Positions 32,210 through 43,439 of a stretch of 64,000 nucleotides of DNA are shown piece after piece (positions within the stretch are counted from its first letter, which is position 1; the number at the start of each line of letters is the position of its first letter). Position numbers and translations under genes: made by a program. Source of the stretch: Ceratodon purpureus. Its lineage: Eukaryota; Streptophyta; Bryopsida; Pseudoditrichales; Ditrichaceae. Where the stretch lies: positions 7,865,320 through 7,929,319 of the forward strand of contig CM026424.1 of NCBI GenBank assembly GCA_014871385.1. Direction: 5' to 3'. The notes under the pieces are model-generated. The model was not told the origin of the DNA. It was given only the letters and a program-made list of their open reading frames with translations, and searched no databases.

Positions 32210-34115
32210 CGCCCTAGCTCCCTCCCCTAAGCTGAAGAGGCAAGTTCCAAGCGAAACTCCCACACACTCAAAAAGCTCACCATGAAATGCAGGGAAATCA
32301 AATTTTCTCTTCTTTTTTTTTCCCTTTTTTTTTTTTTTTTTCTTTTGAAAACAAGGAAATCAAATTTTTCACTTGCAACTTGGGGAGACGTGTAGGCCTC
32401 TTCGTAAGCAGCAGATTCCAGCCGGACATAAACCTATTAATGAAATAATCCATGCTGGACATGATTTGTGCCATCCGTTATCCAGACGAGGGCGCCGCCA
32501 TCTCCCCCTCACCCCTCCTTGCTCATTTCATTCCTTTCTTTAGGACCCATTTTCAAGTGATTCACCTCTTGTGAGCCCATGGAAGGGCTCCACGTGTCCC
32601 CCTTCTTTGACCCCACTCAAAGATTCATGGCTTTTTATACATTTTCCTCTTTGGTACAATAGTTCATATATGATCATGGAAAATAATGCCAATTAAAAAC
32701 AATAAATGTCCTCATTGTCTTGTTTCGGGGGACTTGGCTTTTGGAGCCTCTTCCCCCCTTAATGGGCTCTTATCCTTTACTTTTTGGGGGAGGAGTTGCA
32801 AAAAATGGGCACTTTCAAGCATGCCCAATAGTTTTTTTTAGTTTTTTTTAATGTTTTGGAACAAAAAGGAGACATGGTCTAATGCCACCGTGGCCAGTTA
32901 CAGCAGCGGGAATGACAAACATGGGCTGTTCTTTTTTCCTTTCTAGAAGCCAGGAGCTCACTTCACCCCTTCTCTCCCATTAAAAAATAAATAAAAAATG
33001 AAGTTTCCTGATTCATTTTCTGATTCGTCAAGCAACATATTCCCCTTCTGTAATGTCTTCCTTTCCCCAATCTGCAGACAGCCGCCAAACTCACCAAGCT
33101 TCTAGCATTCATCCACACCTCATCCACCCCTCATTTACCCCTCATCCACCCCTCATCCATTGTCTCCTCACACCCATCAAGGGCATCGAGGCCACCACGT
33201 CAGCCAAAAACACATCCTTAGGTACCCAAAAAAATTGAAAATTGAATAAAAAAATAAAAAAATAAACGCTTCCTATAATGCCCAATTTTTTTAAAATAAA
33301 TAAAGAAAGAAAACAAAAATGAAACGCATCCTTGGAGTGAATTGTGGATGGATCCACGTCAACCACGAAGGCAGTCATCCACGAAGGGGACCCAAAGACC
33401 AGTGGTGACGTGGTCAAGTCCAACTTGGTTAATTTCAGATAAGAAGGGAGTTCATTTTATGCCACGTTGCATTTATTGCATGACTCAAAGTGGCAGTTGT
33501 CATCTGCTTACTTGTTTGTGAGGGGGTGAAGATGCCTTGCTGGAGGGGTTTAGGCTTTCGTTTTGGTGCAACTTGAAAATGCGAACTTGTTGGCCAGGAA
33601 ATTCTAATTTCTCAGGCTGCCCGGAGGGTTAACCAAAATTTTAAAAATTAACCAATAAGTTAGAAAATTCCGTCCCAGAATTGCCTCCAGGGCAAGTGAT
33701 TGTTTAGCTTAATGGAATTGCCTTCTGGGTAATTAATTTGTTGTGGTAGTGGGGTCCTGGGTAATGATTACTTGGGGGGTTTTAGGATTTTAAATAGTGT
33801 GCAGATCCGTGTGGACCCCCTTGATGGGATTTGATGGGAGGGCTGTCTTTGTACGGGGGTTGTGATTGAAGGAATCTCTGGATTGTGAGGGCATATTCAT
33901 TTCGGACTGTACTTTGGATGCTCGGTGTGACTCACGGTCCATTTTACAACAGTTCTTTTGGATGAGTAAAAAGAAAGTTGAGATTCTGCAAAAAATTCAA
34001 ACATGTTTACGAGTTTATGGGTAGTTAGTATTGCAGTTTCCATTGTAGTGCAGCTTCCCTTGTAATATACTGTGATGGTTTTGTGAAGGTGCATAGTCTT
34101 GTTTGCGCGTGTTCG
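32210..34115. other. Spacer, promoter-like words but no gene
   Basis: A CACGTGTC box (ABRE/G-box type) near 32,590 precedes CTTTTTATACA at about 32,631, an arrangement seen in plant promoters, but no coding exon follows that I could support. A CATCCACCCCT minisatellite lies at 33,108-33,160. T-rich tracts near 32,311-32,345 and 32,831-32,855 look like LINE tails. Confidence 0.3.
33108..33160. repeat. CATCCACCCCT minisatellite
   Basis: About four to five imperfect 11-12 bp copies of CATCCACCCCT/CATTTACCCCT. The same strand gives a short Pro/His frame that is not a gene. Confidence 0.6.
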
Positions 34116-34122
34116 ATTTTGA

Positions 34123-35048
34123 ACCCCTAAAAATTCCATGAAAGCCAAAACCGCTTTTTGCGATTTCGGGCAGCCAAGATAAAAGGGTTAAAATTAATGT
34201 TTTTGCCTGAGATTTTTACTGGATGCTCCCTATACTGCAAAGTGTAGGTGGTAAATTTTTCAAAGCCAAATTCCAATTTCAAGACCTTCATCTAGAAATT
34301 TTAGGTTTCAAGTCCAAATCGGACAGCTTAAAGTTAGGCTTTTTTTTTAAAAAAAAATTGAAATATGTTCATAACCAAATCACCACTCAAATTCCAAAGA
34401 CACCCAAGTCAAAAAATATACTAATTTTACAAGGGCAGCCATGAAGAATTACAAAGACAAGCTTTACATTTTTTATTTATTTCTTTCAAAAAAATTTGTC
34501 AAAATTTGAAATTTTGAAATTTTTCAAAAATAATTTCCCTCAAAAATAAAAAATTTAGAAAGGCACGTAACCACTGTTTAGATATTTCTAAAACCAAGTA
34601 TATTTAACGTCATACATGTTTCACTATATCAAGGTTTTTAGACTTGCTTCTAGAAAACAATTTTTATGAAGGTCCTAAAAAAGGAACGAGTCTCTAAAAT
34701 TTTGCATGGAGGTACCCAACTTGATTACCTACATGGAAACAAATATGAGCAAAATGTTTGGGGTAAAATTCTTCAACTCTCCCTTTGCACCATTTTGACT
34801 AGGTCATTCGAGCAATGCCCAAAAAAAGTTTTGCTGCAACTTTGAATGTTATAATCTCTAAGATGGTAAACATCCAACGGCTGGAAACTTTATTAGTATT
34901 TTTAAAGAAGGTAAAGTACAAGATCTCATAGTTCGATGTCTAAAAAAAGAATTTTTTTTGGGTCCAAATCGTTGTTTCCACAAGGTGGTCAAAAATGGCA
35001 ATTTTGGGTTTTGGAACCTCCACAACCGGCTCGATTTTTAGGGGTTAA
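34123..35048. mobile_element. TTAA-type nonautonomous transposon, related copy
   Basis: The left end reads GAA-CCCCTAAAAATTCC (34,121 on, the TTAA changed to TGAA) and the right end CGATTTTTAGGGG-TTAA (35,045-35,048). The inner ends match as inverted repeats for about 11 bp. About 0.92 kb without coding capacity. Its interior shares the AAGATCT(C/T)A-GTT-GATGT-TAAAAAA motif with the elements at 45,482 and 48,193. Confidence 0.55.
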
Positions 35049-35108
35049 TTATGTTTGATTTGGAGTTGGTAAAATGTCGTAAACAATGTACTACTAGATG
35101 AGAGTCTA

Positions 35109-35121
35109 AAGAGAATAAGAG
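35109..35121. repeat. Left duplication of a retroposed sequence
   Basis: AGAGAATAAGAGC is repeated at 35,846-35,858, just beyond a poly(A) run. This brackets a retroposon at 35,122-35,845. Confidence 0.6.
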
Positions 35122-35845
35122 CGCAATAGCAATCTCGGAAACATCCGGCTAAGGCGGTCAAGCTCAAAGCTGCGTTCATCAAGAACTGGTGTAGGAATAG
35201 GGCCCTTGCTTCTTACTCTTCTCTTGAGGACAAGGTCAAATGGGCACTGGCACGGCCTCTTGACTCTTATCGTCCTCTCTCCATGGTCATCTATAAGGTA
35301 GAGGGCCCAAAAACCGGCCCGCTCCAAAAACCGATCAATAGCCTTCACCTAGCATGTTTCCTAAAAGTATGCAAAAGCGTTATAATTCCGTCTATGGCTG
35401 CAAAAATTGAATATATGTGATTGGTGTAGAAACGTTCTATTCTCAGAATCCAAATTGTCATATTAACCATGACTCTATGAGCAGTTAGTGGCCCCCCTAG
35501 GGCTCAACACTCAAAAATTCATAGGAAAATGTAGGCTTATTCAAAAAATGATTTTTTTGGGGATAACATTGCACTAGCTTTGCACTCCATCCAAAAATTA
35601 TAAACTTTTTTCATCATTGTTCCAAATGAGCAAACCTGAAATTTGGACGGTCTATGGGCCCTCTACCTTAGTTATAATCTTACTCCTAGCTAGTCTTAGA
35701 GTCCAGTGAGTCTCTGTCTGGTTGTGTCTTGCGTCAGGTTCTTCCCCTGGCTGATCTCCGGCTGGGTGCTTGTTTTTTTTTTTTTCTCTGCAATTGATTC
35801 TTTTCAATTTGTTTCGAAAAAAAAAAAAAAAAAAAAAAGAGAGAG
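35122..35845 (+). mobile_element. Truncated poly(A) retroposon hosting a MITE
   Basis: The segment ends in a long A run (about 35,818-35,838) plus GA repeats and lies between 13-bp direct repeats. The first 170 bp has coding texture on the plus strand (AFIKNWCRNRALASY, KVKWALARP), suggesting the 3' end of a LINE ORF. The last part (TTGTTTCG before the A run) is a typical 3' UTR. A 373-bp MITE at 35,296-35,668 interrupts it. Without the MITE only about 350 bp remain. Confidence 0.55.
35296..35668 (+). mobile_element. TA-flanked MITE, copy 1
   Basis: 373 bp with 14-bp perfect inverted ends AGGTAGAGGGCCCA, flanked by TA on both sides (35,294-35,295 and 35,669-35,670), the target duplication of Tc1/mariner-type elements. 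No coding capacity. It is related over its whole length, in inverse orientation, to 36,296-36,670. Confidence 0.75.
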
Positions 35846-36293
35846 AGAGAATAAGAGCCTCCTGCAATGGAGACATGGTGGCCGGGTGGAAATTGCATAA
35901 AAGACAAAGTGAAACAAATCTGATGAGGAGATTCCGAACCATCAGTTGCCCGCCAGGGGAAACAAGGACATGGAAGCTCGCCTGATGCTCTTCAAAAAAA
36001 GTTTCTGGCAGTGCCAGAATGCCGGTTCATGGGGGCAATGCATGGGAGTCATGAACGGAAGTAACTTGTACAGATTCAGTGTTGTTGTAAGAGCGGAAAG
36101 GCATTATTCTGAAGGTCGGAAATCCTGTCTTCTGTACTAGAACCGCACCATGACAATACAGCATCCAACGCACGGGCAATTCTGGTGGTAAGTTCACAAG
36201 TTCAGATACCATATGTTTATGGGAAGTGTTGAGACAGACACTCAGGGATCTCCCAGTACAGTACTGAGATTTCTGGTGGCTTGAGGATAAGAA
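35671..36293. other. Sequence between the two TA-flanked MITEs
   Basis: The first part is the rest of the retroposon with its A tail. From 35,859 on it is ordinary host sequence; no gene was recognised. Confidence 0.4.
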
Positions 36294-36295
36294 TA

Positions 36296-36670
36296 AGGTA
36301 ATGCGCTCAGAAACCGTCCAAATTTCAGGTTTGCTCATTTGGAATAGTGGTGGAATTTTTTTATAATTTTTGGATGAAGTGCAAAGTTAGTGCAAAGCCA
36401 TCCCAAAAAAAAAATCATTTTTTGAGTAAGTCTACAATTTCCTATGAATTTTTGAATGTTCAGCCCTAGGTGCTCCACTAACCGTCCCTAGAGTCATGGT
36501 TAATATGACCACTTGGATTCTGTGAATAGGACGTTTCTGCACCAATCACAAGCACTCAATTTCTGCAGCCATAGACGGAATTAGAATGATTTTGCACAGT
36601 TTCAGGAACAGCCTATGTCAAAGCCTATGGGACGGTTTTTGGGCCGGGACGGTTTTTGAGCGCATTACCT
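36296..36670 (-). mobile_element. TA-flanked MITE, copy 2 (inverted)
   Basis: 375 bp between TA dinucleotides (36,294-36,295 and 36,671-36,672). Inverted ends are AGGTAATGCGCTCA, perfect over 14 bp. The interior aligns in reverse orientation with 35,296-35,668 (for example TCCAAATTTCAGGTTTGCTC, GACGGAATTAGAATG). The terminal bases differ from copy 1 in the same way at both ends. Confidence 0.75.
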
Positions 36671-36672
36671 TA

Positions 36673-39600
36673 CTTCAAATTCATACAAAATGTGATTGTT
36701 TAGGGACCCTAATGTGCAGACTTTTTTACAGATGTCGCAGATCAGAGTCACCTTGCAATGTGGGTGACAGAGCCCCCCCAAGGTTCCATGAACTTGAGCC
36801 AAGTTCATGTTACTGTCTCCTTCATACATCATTCGGGAAAGCATCTTTGTGTTGTTGTCTTCTTCGTACAAAGCTGCTAGGTAGGCTCTTTTGAAGAGAA
36901 TTGGCACAGTAGAACATTACTGACAGACTCAACAACTATGTGAGAAATTGACAAATTTTGGTGATTTATAATGTGTGATGATGTATTGTCGTTATCCAAA
37001 GGGTAGAGGGCTAAGGAACGGTGCAAAACCTCTGCAAAAGTTAAAATTTTTGTATTCCATGAAAATTGGCCATGCGGTTTTTGGAATAGCTTCTTTTCAT
37101 AAGTAATATATTTGCATTATACTGCTTCCAAAAAGATGAAAGACCTTCTTTTAGAAATTAGAAAAGAAACAAATTCTTGAATATAAAAATATTCATCTTT
37201 AATTCCCCAAAATTGATAAATGGATAGTTATTGGGATATTGTTAAAGAACTATCAATTTATTTTGCAAATAATTGCACAATTACTCACTCAAAAATAAAA
37301 TGCCTTTTTATGTTTGCATCAATCAATATATAAGCCACGCCCGAAAAGAAATTTTCTTTAAAAGAAAAAGATATCCTTCCATCTCATCTTCCATATGCAA
37401 ATGAATGGACTGTGATACATGGTTTCATATGTCACTAGCATGTAGACAATGACACATACATGCTTTACAAATCCAAAGACACAATAAGAGAAATTGGAAA
37501 ATTAGAAAAGTGCTAGTATCCTCAATCAAATGTCATATACTCATGAATGTAGAGACTTTAATAACAAACTACAAGAAAATAAAGACCAAAAAAAAAATAC
37601 ATGTGAAAATTCTTGAAGCAAAACTAAAAACTTACATGTCACTCAATAAAAGCAATACAAATAAAGAATGAAAGATAGATTCCTTTATTGTTATTACAAA
37701 TATATCTAGAGCGGCTACACACATTCCACCAATGAAGTTGCTTGAGGATAAATTCAAAATATCTAAAAAACACTTTCTGAAGCACTTCTAAAAACACAAA
37801 TACCATAGCCATCTAACATGCCATGTCTATCATCTTCTGGATAAGAAACTTTAAAAACAACCAACTTCTTTAGCAATCACATGTCCAACCACAAATAAAT
37901 GAATAATAGTTAGTAGTTAAGGCTACTTTATTAATGCTAGGAACAACAAACACATGTCTCTTGTCACATAGTGGGCTTGTTGCTTGGCACAATTCTTTTC
38001 TTGACCATCTAATGCTCATTTAGCAATGTCAAGTCATTATATGAGATAAAAGTTCTCCTCAATCAACAATTGAATACATGATTTATCATAAATTACAACC
38101 AATTACCAACTATTATTCTGCAAAACTAAGACACAAAATCCACTTGGACTTTAATCATTTAAGGTCACAAGCTATTGGTAATTATTACTAGAGTATCTAC
38201 TCTTGAAGGGCCGAAATATTCCTATACCATTAACCTATGCCTATGTTTGGTGGACATAGACGTAGTGGCGGAACAATTAAACACTTAGTTCATGTTGGTC
38301 ACTTCTACAAACCAACGATTTTTTTCTTCTTCTCTGTTATTGAATATTTTGTTGCATCTAATTTGTTTCACCATTACATGTTTCTTTTACAAAAAAATAT
38401 AATTATATACCATATCATTTAGTTATATTTATTATTACATTTTTCAAAAATTATGCATTTGCATTATATTAGATTTTTGAAACATATGTAATATGCCTTT
38501 AAATACATATGTGCAAGATGTCCAATGCATGTGTGTTTCATTAGGTTTTGATGCCTATTTTCTACATGGTATTTATGCATATAAACATTGTTAGTATACA
38601 TACATTCTCAACCTATTGAGAGACTAAAATTTATCAAATGAAGTTAAATAATATTTTTTTCAGCTGAAAAAATATGACCATCTTAGCCATCTCAACAATT
38701 ACAACTATCTTAGCTATCCCAACTTTTACAACCATTTTAGCCATTTTAGCTATTACAACCTAATTGACTATCTTATACCTTTAATTATATTGCCATCTTG
38801 TACCTTTAATCATATTGACCATCTTATACCTTTAATTATATTACAACCATATTGACCATCTTATACCATCTCAACTATATGTAATGTTCATTATATCAAC
38901 ATCAATCCTTTGAATAATGTCAAAGCTTTTATATTTGTAAGTGAATCAAATAGGCTCATAACTCTTATTTTGATACAAATTCAAGTACATTTGTTTTGAA
39001 TTTATACAAACATATTACATTATTGTATATATTATATGAATTTTTTTAATCTATTTAACTATATATTTATTGTATATATAATATATACAATAATAACATA
39101 AATTATGAGTACATACGTTTTTAGCATGCATTGCATTTATATGCATATTGTAAATTATATACATGTACAACAAGTTGCGTAAACACATACAAATCAAGAA
39201 ATGCATTTGTCAAAAATTTACACAATCTCATATCAAAAAATTCATATACAAATACAATGCCAAATGAACACATACACAATTATTTTTAAATGTTGATTGA
39301 ATTACATGTACATATACGTAATCCCATTTGCATCCATATATACACACATATAGTCAAACACATTTTGCTAAATACATATACACATACATACCATCAAACG
39401 CATTTATACGAATATATTTTATACACATGCATGAACGAATTGCATATGCATACATATGTTGCAAATTGCGCACACATGCACATAAGAATAAAGCAGCAAA
39501 TTATATACTCTTGTGTATGTAGCAAAACCCACAAATTGAATAGCCATGTAGAAACTACAAATCAAGTACTGTATTTTTGTAAAATATCTATAATTGTGTA

Positions 39601-40642
39601 TATATTAAATGGACGATTCTATGTATTTGGATGAATTTTATTGATTTATATATTTATTTTATGGTGGCTATAATATAATATACTAAAACTATCATATGAA
39701 TAAAGAGATTTGCAATGAGCGGCATTGTTTAACATTCATTGCAAGAACAACTAAGTAGCCATATTCAAAACAAAACTTACCTTTGATTTAAAAATATAAG
39801 ATATAACAATTAATACTAGCCCCTTCAATTCCTATCTTTAACAAAAATAATTGGTTTAAATTGACATATTAAATGCAAAAAACAGTAATGATCAATTTAG
39901 TATTTTTTCTCTTATTTTTAATTGTCTGATATAAAGTAGAATACTAGAAGAATGAGTACATATTGATTTTAGAATTTTTCACTAAGTGGGTTAGAAGATT
40001 ATAGTGATTAAAGTTTTTTTATATAATTTTCATGTTTTTAAGTATTTAGAATATTGAGCTAATCGTGAGAATCATATCAAAGTAAATTTCCAGATTCAAT
40101 CAACATTTAAAAATAAGTCGAGGAGCTAAAACATATTAATTACTTGGAATCGATTCGAAACTTAAGGGTTCACAATCAAAAAAGGGTTGCAATGAAAAGC
40201 TATCAAATCGTGCCAATGGATAATTTAACTCTTATAAATTCAGTTTCATGTAAAATATCAAACTAATAATGCTTCTTCTAGCAAAAATACATTTGAAAAT
40301 GAAAAGAATTTACTAAGGCTTACAAATATTGTGGTCTACAATATATGGTGGTTTCATTGTATTAAAGTTGTGTGACCAAAAAATTGGAGTTGCTTGAAAA
40401 ATTAGTTACAAAAATTAAAGACATTATTTTCCTTCACAATCTTTTAATTTTAGTCTAATTATGATTATGATTAATCATCATATTGTTATAATTTATTGTA
40501 ATAGTATTATGATTTAGAGATCATTAAATGATGCATGAAGGTTGCATTGGTGATGGTAACTATTTTTCTACATTTATCCTATCATCTACATTTCAACAAA
40601 TGAAATTGGCTTCACGAATGGATAACAAGGAGCCTATTTGCA
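36673..40642. other. AT-rich spacer
   Basis: No gene seen. Around 38,650-38,880 is a degenerate local repeat of CCATCTTATACCTTTAATTATATT and CATCTTAGC words. Around 39,290-39,480 is a CATATACACATA-rich stretch that creates a spurious His/Thr/Tyr frame. Nothing else supported. Confidence 0.45.
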
Positions 40643-40645
40643 TCA

Positions 40646-41022
40646 GAGCATCTCCACCTTTGCGCTCGACGCGGGGCAGCGAAGGTCAATTGCGGGCCCT
40701 GACAGAAAAGAGGCACCCACCGGGACTCTCTTCTTCGACACTTGAGTTGCGGGCTCCCCAAAAAACCTCTTGAGTTTCACGTACTCCGCTCCTTTATTGC
40801 GTGTTATAATTTTTGGCGTTTCAAATATCTGCGGGATATACGGTTGGGTGGTCGAGTCGGCGCAGCGGAGGTGGAGCATCACCATTTGACGGTGGTAGAT
40901 GGTGTCAAGCATTTCAACGTGGAGGGGTGAGGGGGCAATTTTTTTGCGAGCTGCTCAAGGCTGCGAGGCCTTTGGAAGAGAGTTTCGCATGTCTCGCACC
41001 CCGCACAGTGGTGGAGATGCTC
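40646..41022. mobile_element. PIF/Harbinger (Tourist-like) MITE, copy 1
   Basis: 377 bp with 13-bp perfect inverted ends GAGCATCTCCACC and a 3-bp TCA direct repeat (40,643-40,645 and 41,023-41,025). GAGCATCTCCA-type ends are known from plant Tourist-like MITEs. The insert is strikingly GC-rich in AT-rich DNA. Short internal frames are artefacts. Confidence 0.8.
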
Positions 41023-41025
41023 TCA

Positions 41026-43070
41026 ACCTATACATATCTAGTAGACATTTGTTCTGTTGTCCCATAAAATATAGCCTCTGTAGCTTCTTTAATACTCATA
41101 GTAGCCCTCATGTTATCTTCAATCTCCAAATGTTGTAGACAAGATTACTTGTTAATCCATACTTATATCATTTATAAACGCTAGTTTTTCAATTTGAAAT
41201 CTAATATGTAAAAAAAGACGTTAGATACAAAGAAAGTACAGATTGACAATTTTTTCTTTACATTTTCTTGATGTAGCATAAGAAACAATATGTGTTCTTT
41301 ATATAAGAAAATTAGGAAATATAAGTAGTTCAGTTTTTCAAAAACTGCTTAAATAAGTGAATCAATTTTTTGAAATGTGCTTAAATTTTATACCAACAAA
41401 TTTTTTCATACCAATGTTGTTATTCCAAATTTAAGCCAGTTGAATATTGAATTTTCAATTCTAAAAATAGAACCCCTAACTTTCTCAATTGCATAAATTT
41501 CTATTTTTTCTAGGTATTCTTTTAACAAATATATTTTTGCGGCTTAGTATAGTAAAAATAATTTAATTCAAATTAAATTAAGATGAAAGATACTATTGCT
41601 TCAAAAGTGGGTCTTTGAAATTTTGGGCATCCTCCCACAATTGCAAACTCAATTGTGGATTTTTGAAAAAAAAATTAAAAGGTACTCAAACGTAATAGCT
41701 CAAATGAGTACTTAAAAAAATAAAACTATTATACTTCCAGAATATAAAGTTCTGTTATTCAAAGTAGTTTTTCCTCCTTATTGAACATGCCCATTTTTCT
41801 TGCTACACCCATCCACCCATTTTATTTTTCATACAAAGAAGCAACAAAATTATCTTTGTGCTTGACAAAAAGCTCTTTTTTGCAATGGTATTTTCACACT
41901 CCAGAAACCATCAAAGTTTGATACATTTCTTTGTATCTTGCTTTGCCAAATGATGATACTTTTAACAATTTCAAAGAGAATTATGTTACCTAGTTGTAAA
42001 AAATACTCAAGAGGTAATAAAAGGGTGTAGTTTAATTTTTAGAGTTCTTTGACTAGAAGAGAATATTGCTTAAAGTGATATACCTATTTTCTCTAATATT
42101 TGAGACAAAATATTTTCTAAAGCTTTTGAAATTTCCTACATCCATAATAATTTCAAACACTAACATAAAAATTCACGTCATATGAGTGTGCCATAATTTT
42201 TAAAGTCCTTTGTGAGCTAAAACCGGTTTTTATTGGAAGTCATTCAAAAATATAATAAAAATAGTAACAAATTCATCTATGATTGTTTTATTTCACATAC
42301 ATATTTCCAATGTCCATCTATGAAAAGAATGTATGTGAAACGCAATTCTCATTGTTTGAAACATCGTTTATACTGACAAATTGTATCAATTCAAACAAAT
42401 TTTGACTTCTCTTAAATCAAATATTAATATTTTTAATCAAGTTCTAAAATATTCTATAGAAAGATATTCAAATTAAGACTTCAATAAAAAAATACCAAAG
42501 AAAAAGTTCCCATGGTACAATACATTTAGATTTTGTATGGAAGTTAAAGATCCAAGTTGAACGATTTGATACAAATTAAAAAATCAGTGGCTTCCCTTAC
42601 TAGTGAAAATGCTATGATTTTGATCATGCTTAAGTACCATAAATTAAATAGTGTCTGCCATAGAACTACTTGTGGCTCTTGTATACCAATCAAAATGGCT
42701 AATTAGACTATCCTTTAGTAGAATTTGCCATGACTTGCCTTTGTATATTTCAATATTATGAAGGTACTAAGTAGAGGATATAATAAATATAGCTTTTTAC
42801 TAGATTTTGAAATATAGTAGAGATAGCAAAGTTATTTGGAAAGTCATTCAATATTTGACTTGGGCACTATGAGTTTTAAATGGACATAATTTTATTTGCT
42901 TAATTTGAGTATCTAATAAACATGTATAATTCATAAAAACTTCGTGGTCTCAAAACTTAAGGAAAACTAATTTTTACTCATAGAACAACAACAAAAATAT
43001 TTTTCTTTTAACTTAGTAAACATCAGATCTTTACACAAAAAGAAAAAATGATTTTCTATTAACTTAGTAA
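41026..43070. other. AT-rich spacer
   Basis: Nothing beyond random short frames was seen on either strand. Confidence 0.45.
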
Positions 43071-43086
43071 ACATCAAATTCTTACA

Positions 43087-43426
43087 GAGAAGAAGAACTC
43101 TCGCCCTAAAGGAGCCAACGTGAATAAAGTGTTTGTTCAATTCAATGGCCACTGGACAAAGGATAATGAATCTAGAGCTACTCCCCTCTTTCAAAGGTAA
43201 AGACTTATCTTTCGAAGGTAAACACTTATCTACACTAAATGCCTTGAAGATAACCGACATATCATCCCCTCAAGGTCTTTTTCGGTACCCATACAACAAG
43301 GTCTCAAGATCCCCACCATAGTTGGGTGGACTATGGTAGTAGGCACCACGTTGGCATTGGAATTTGAACTCACAACCCTTGGCGGTGTGCCATGACTCAA
43401 ACCACTACACCACGGCCGTGGTGCCT
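43087..43426 (-). mobile_element. tRNA-derived SINE with target duplication
   Basis: On the minus strand the 5' end reads GGCACCACGGCCG, then a Pol III A-box-like TGGTGTAGTGG (43,402-43,412) and a B-box-like GAGTTCAAATTCC (within 43,359-43,377), spaced as in a tRNA. A tRNA-unrelated body follows to 43,087, ending in TTCTTCTTCTC. The unit of 340 bp is bracketed by an 11-bp perfect repeat AAATTCTTACA at 43,076-43,086 and 43,427-43,437. It is nonautonomous and would depend on a LINE for mobility. Confidence 0.8.
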
Positions 43427-43439
43427 AAATTCTTACACA

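Noticed and set aside
35106-35348. 80-residue minus-strand frame
   Set aside because: It crosses the border of the MITE and overlaps the better plus-strand LINE-like frame.
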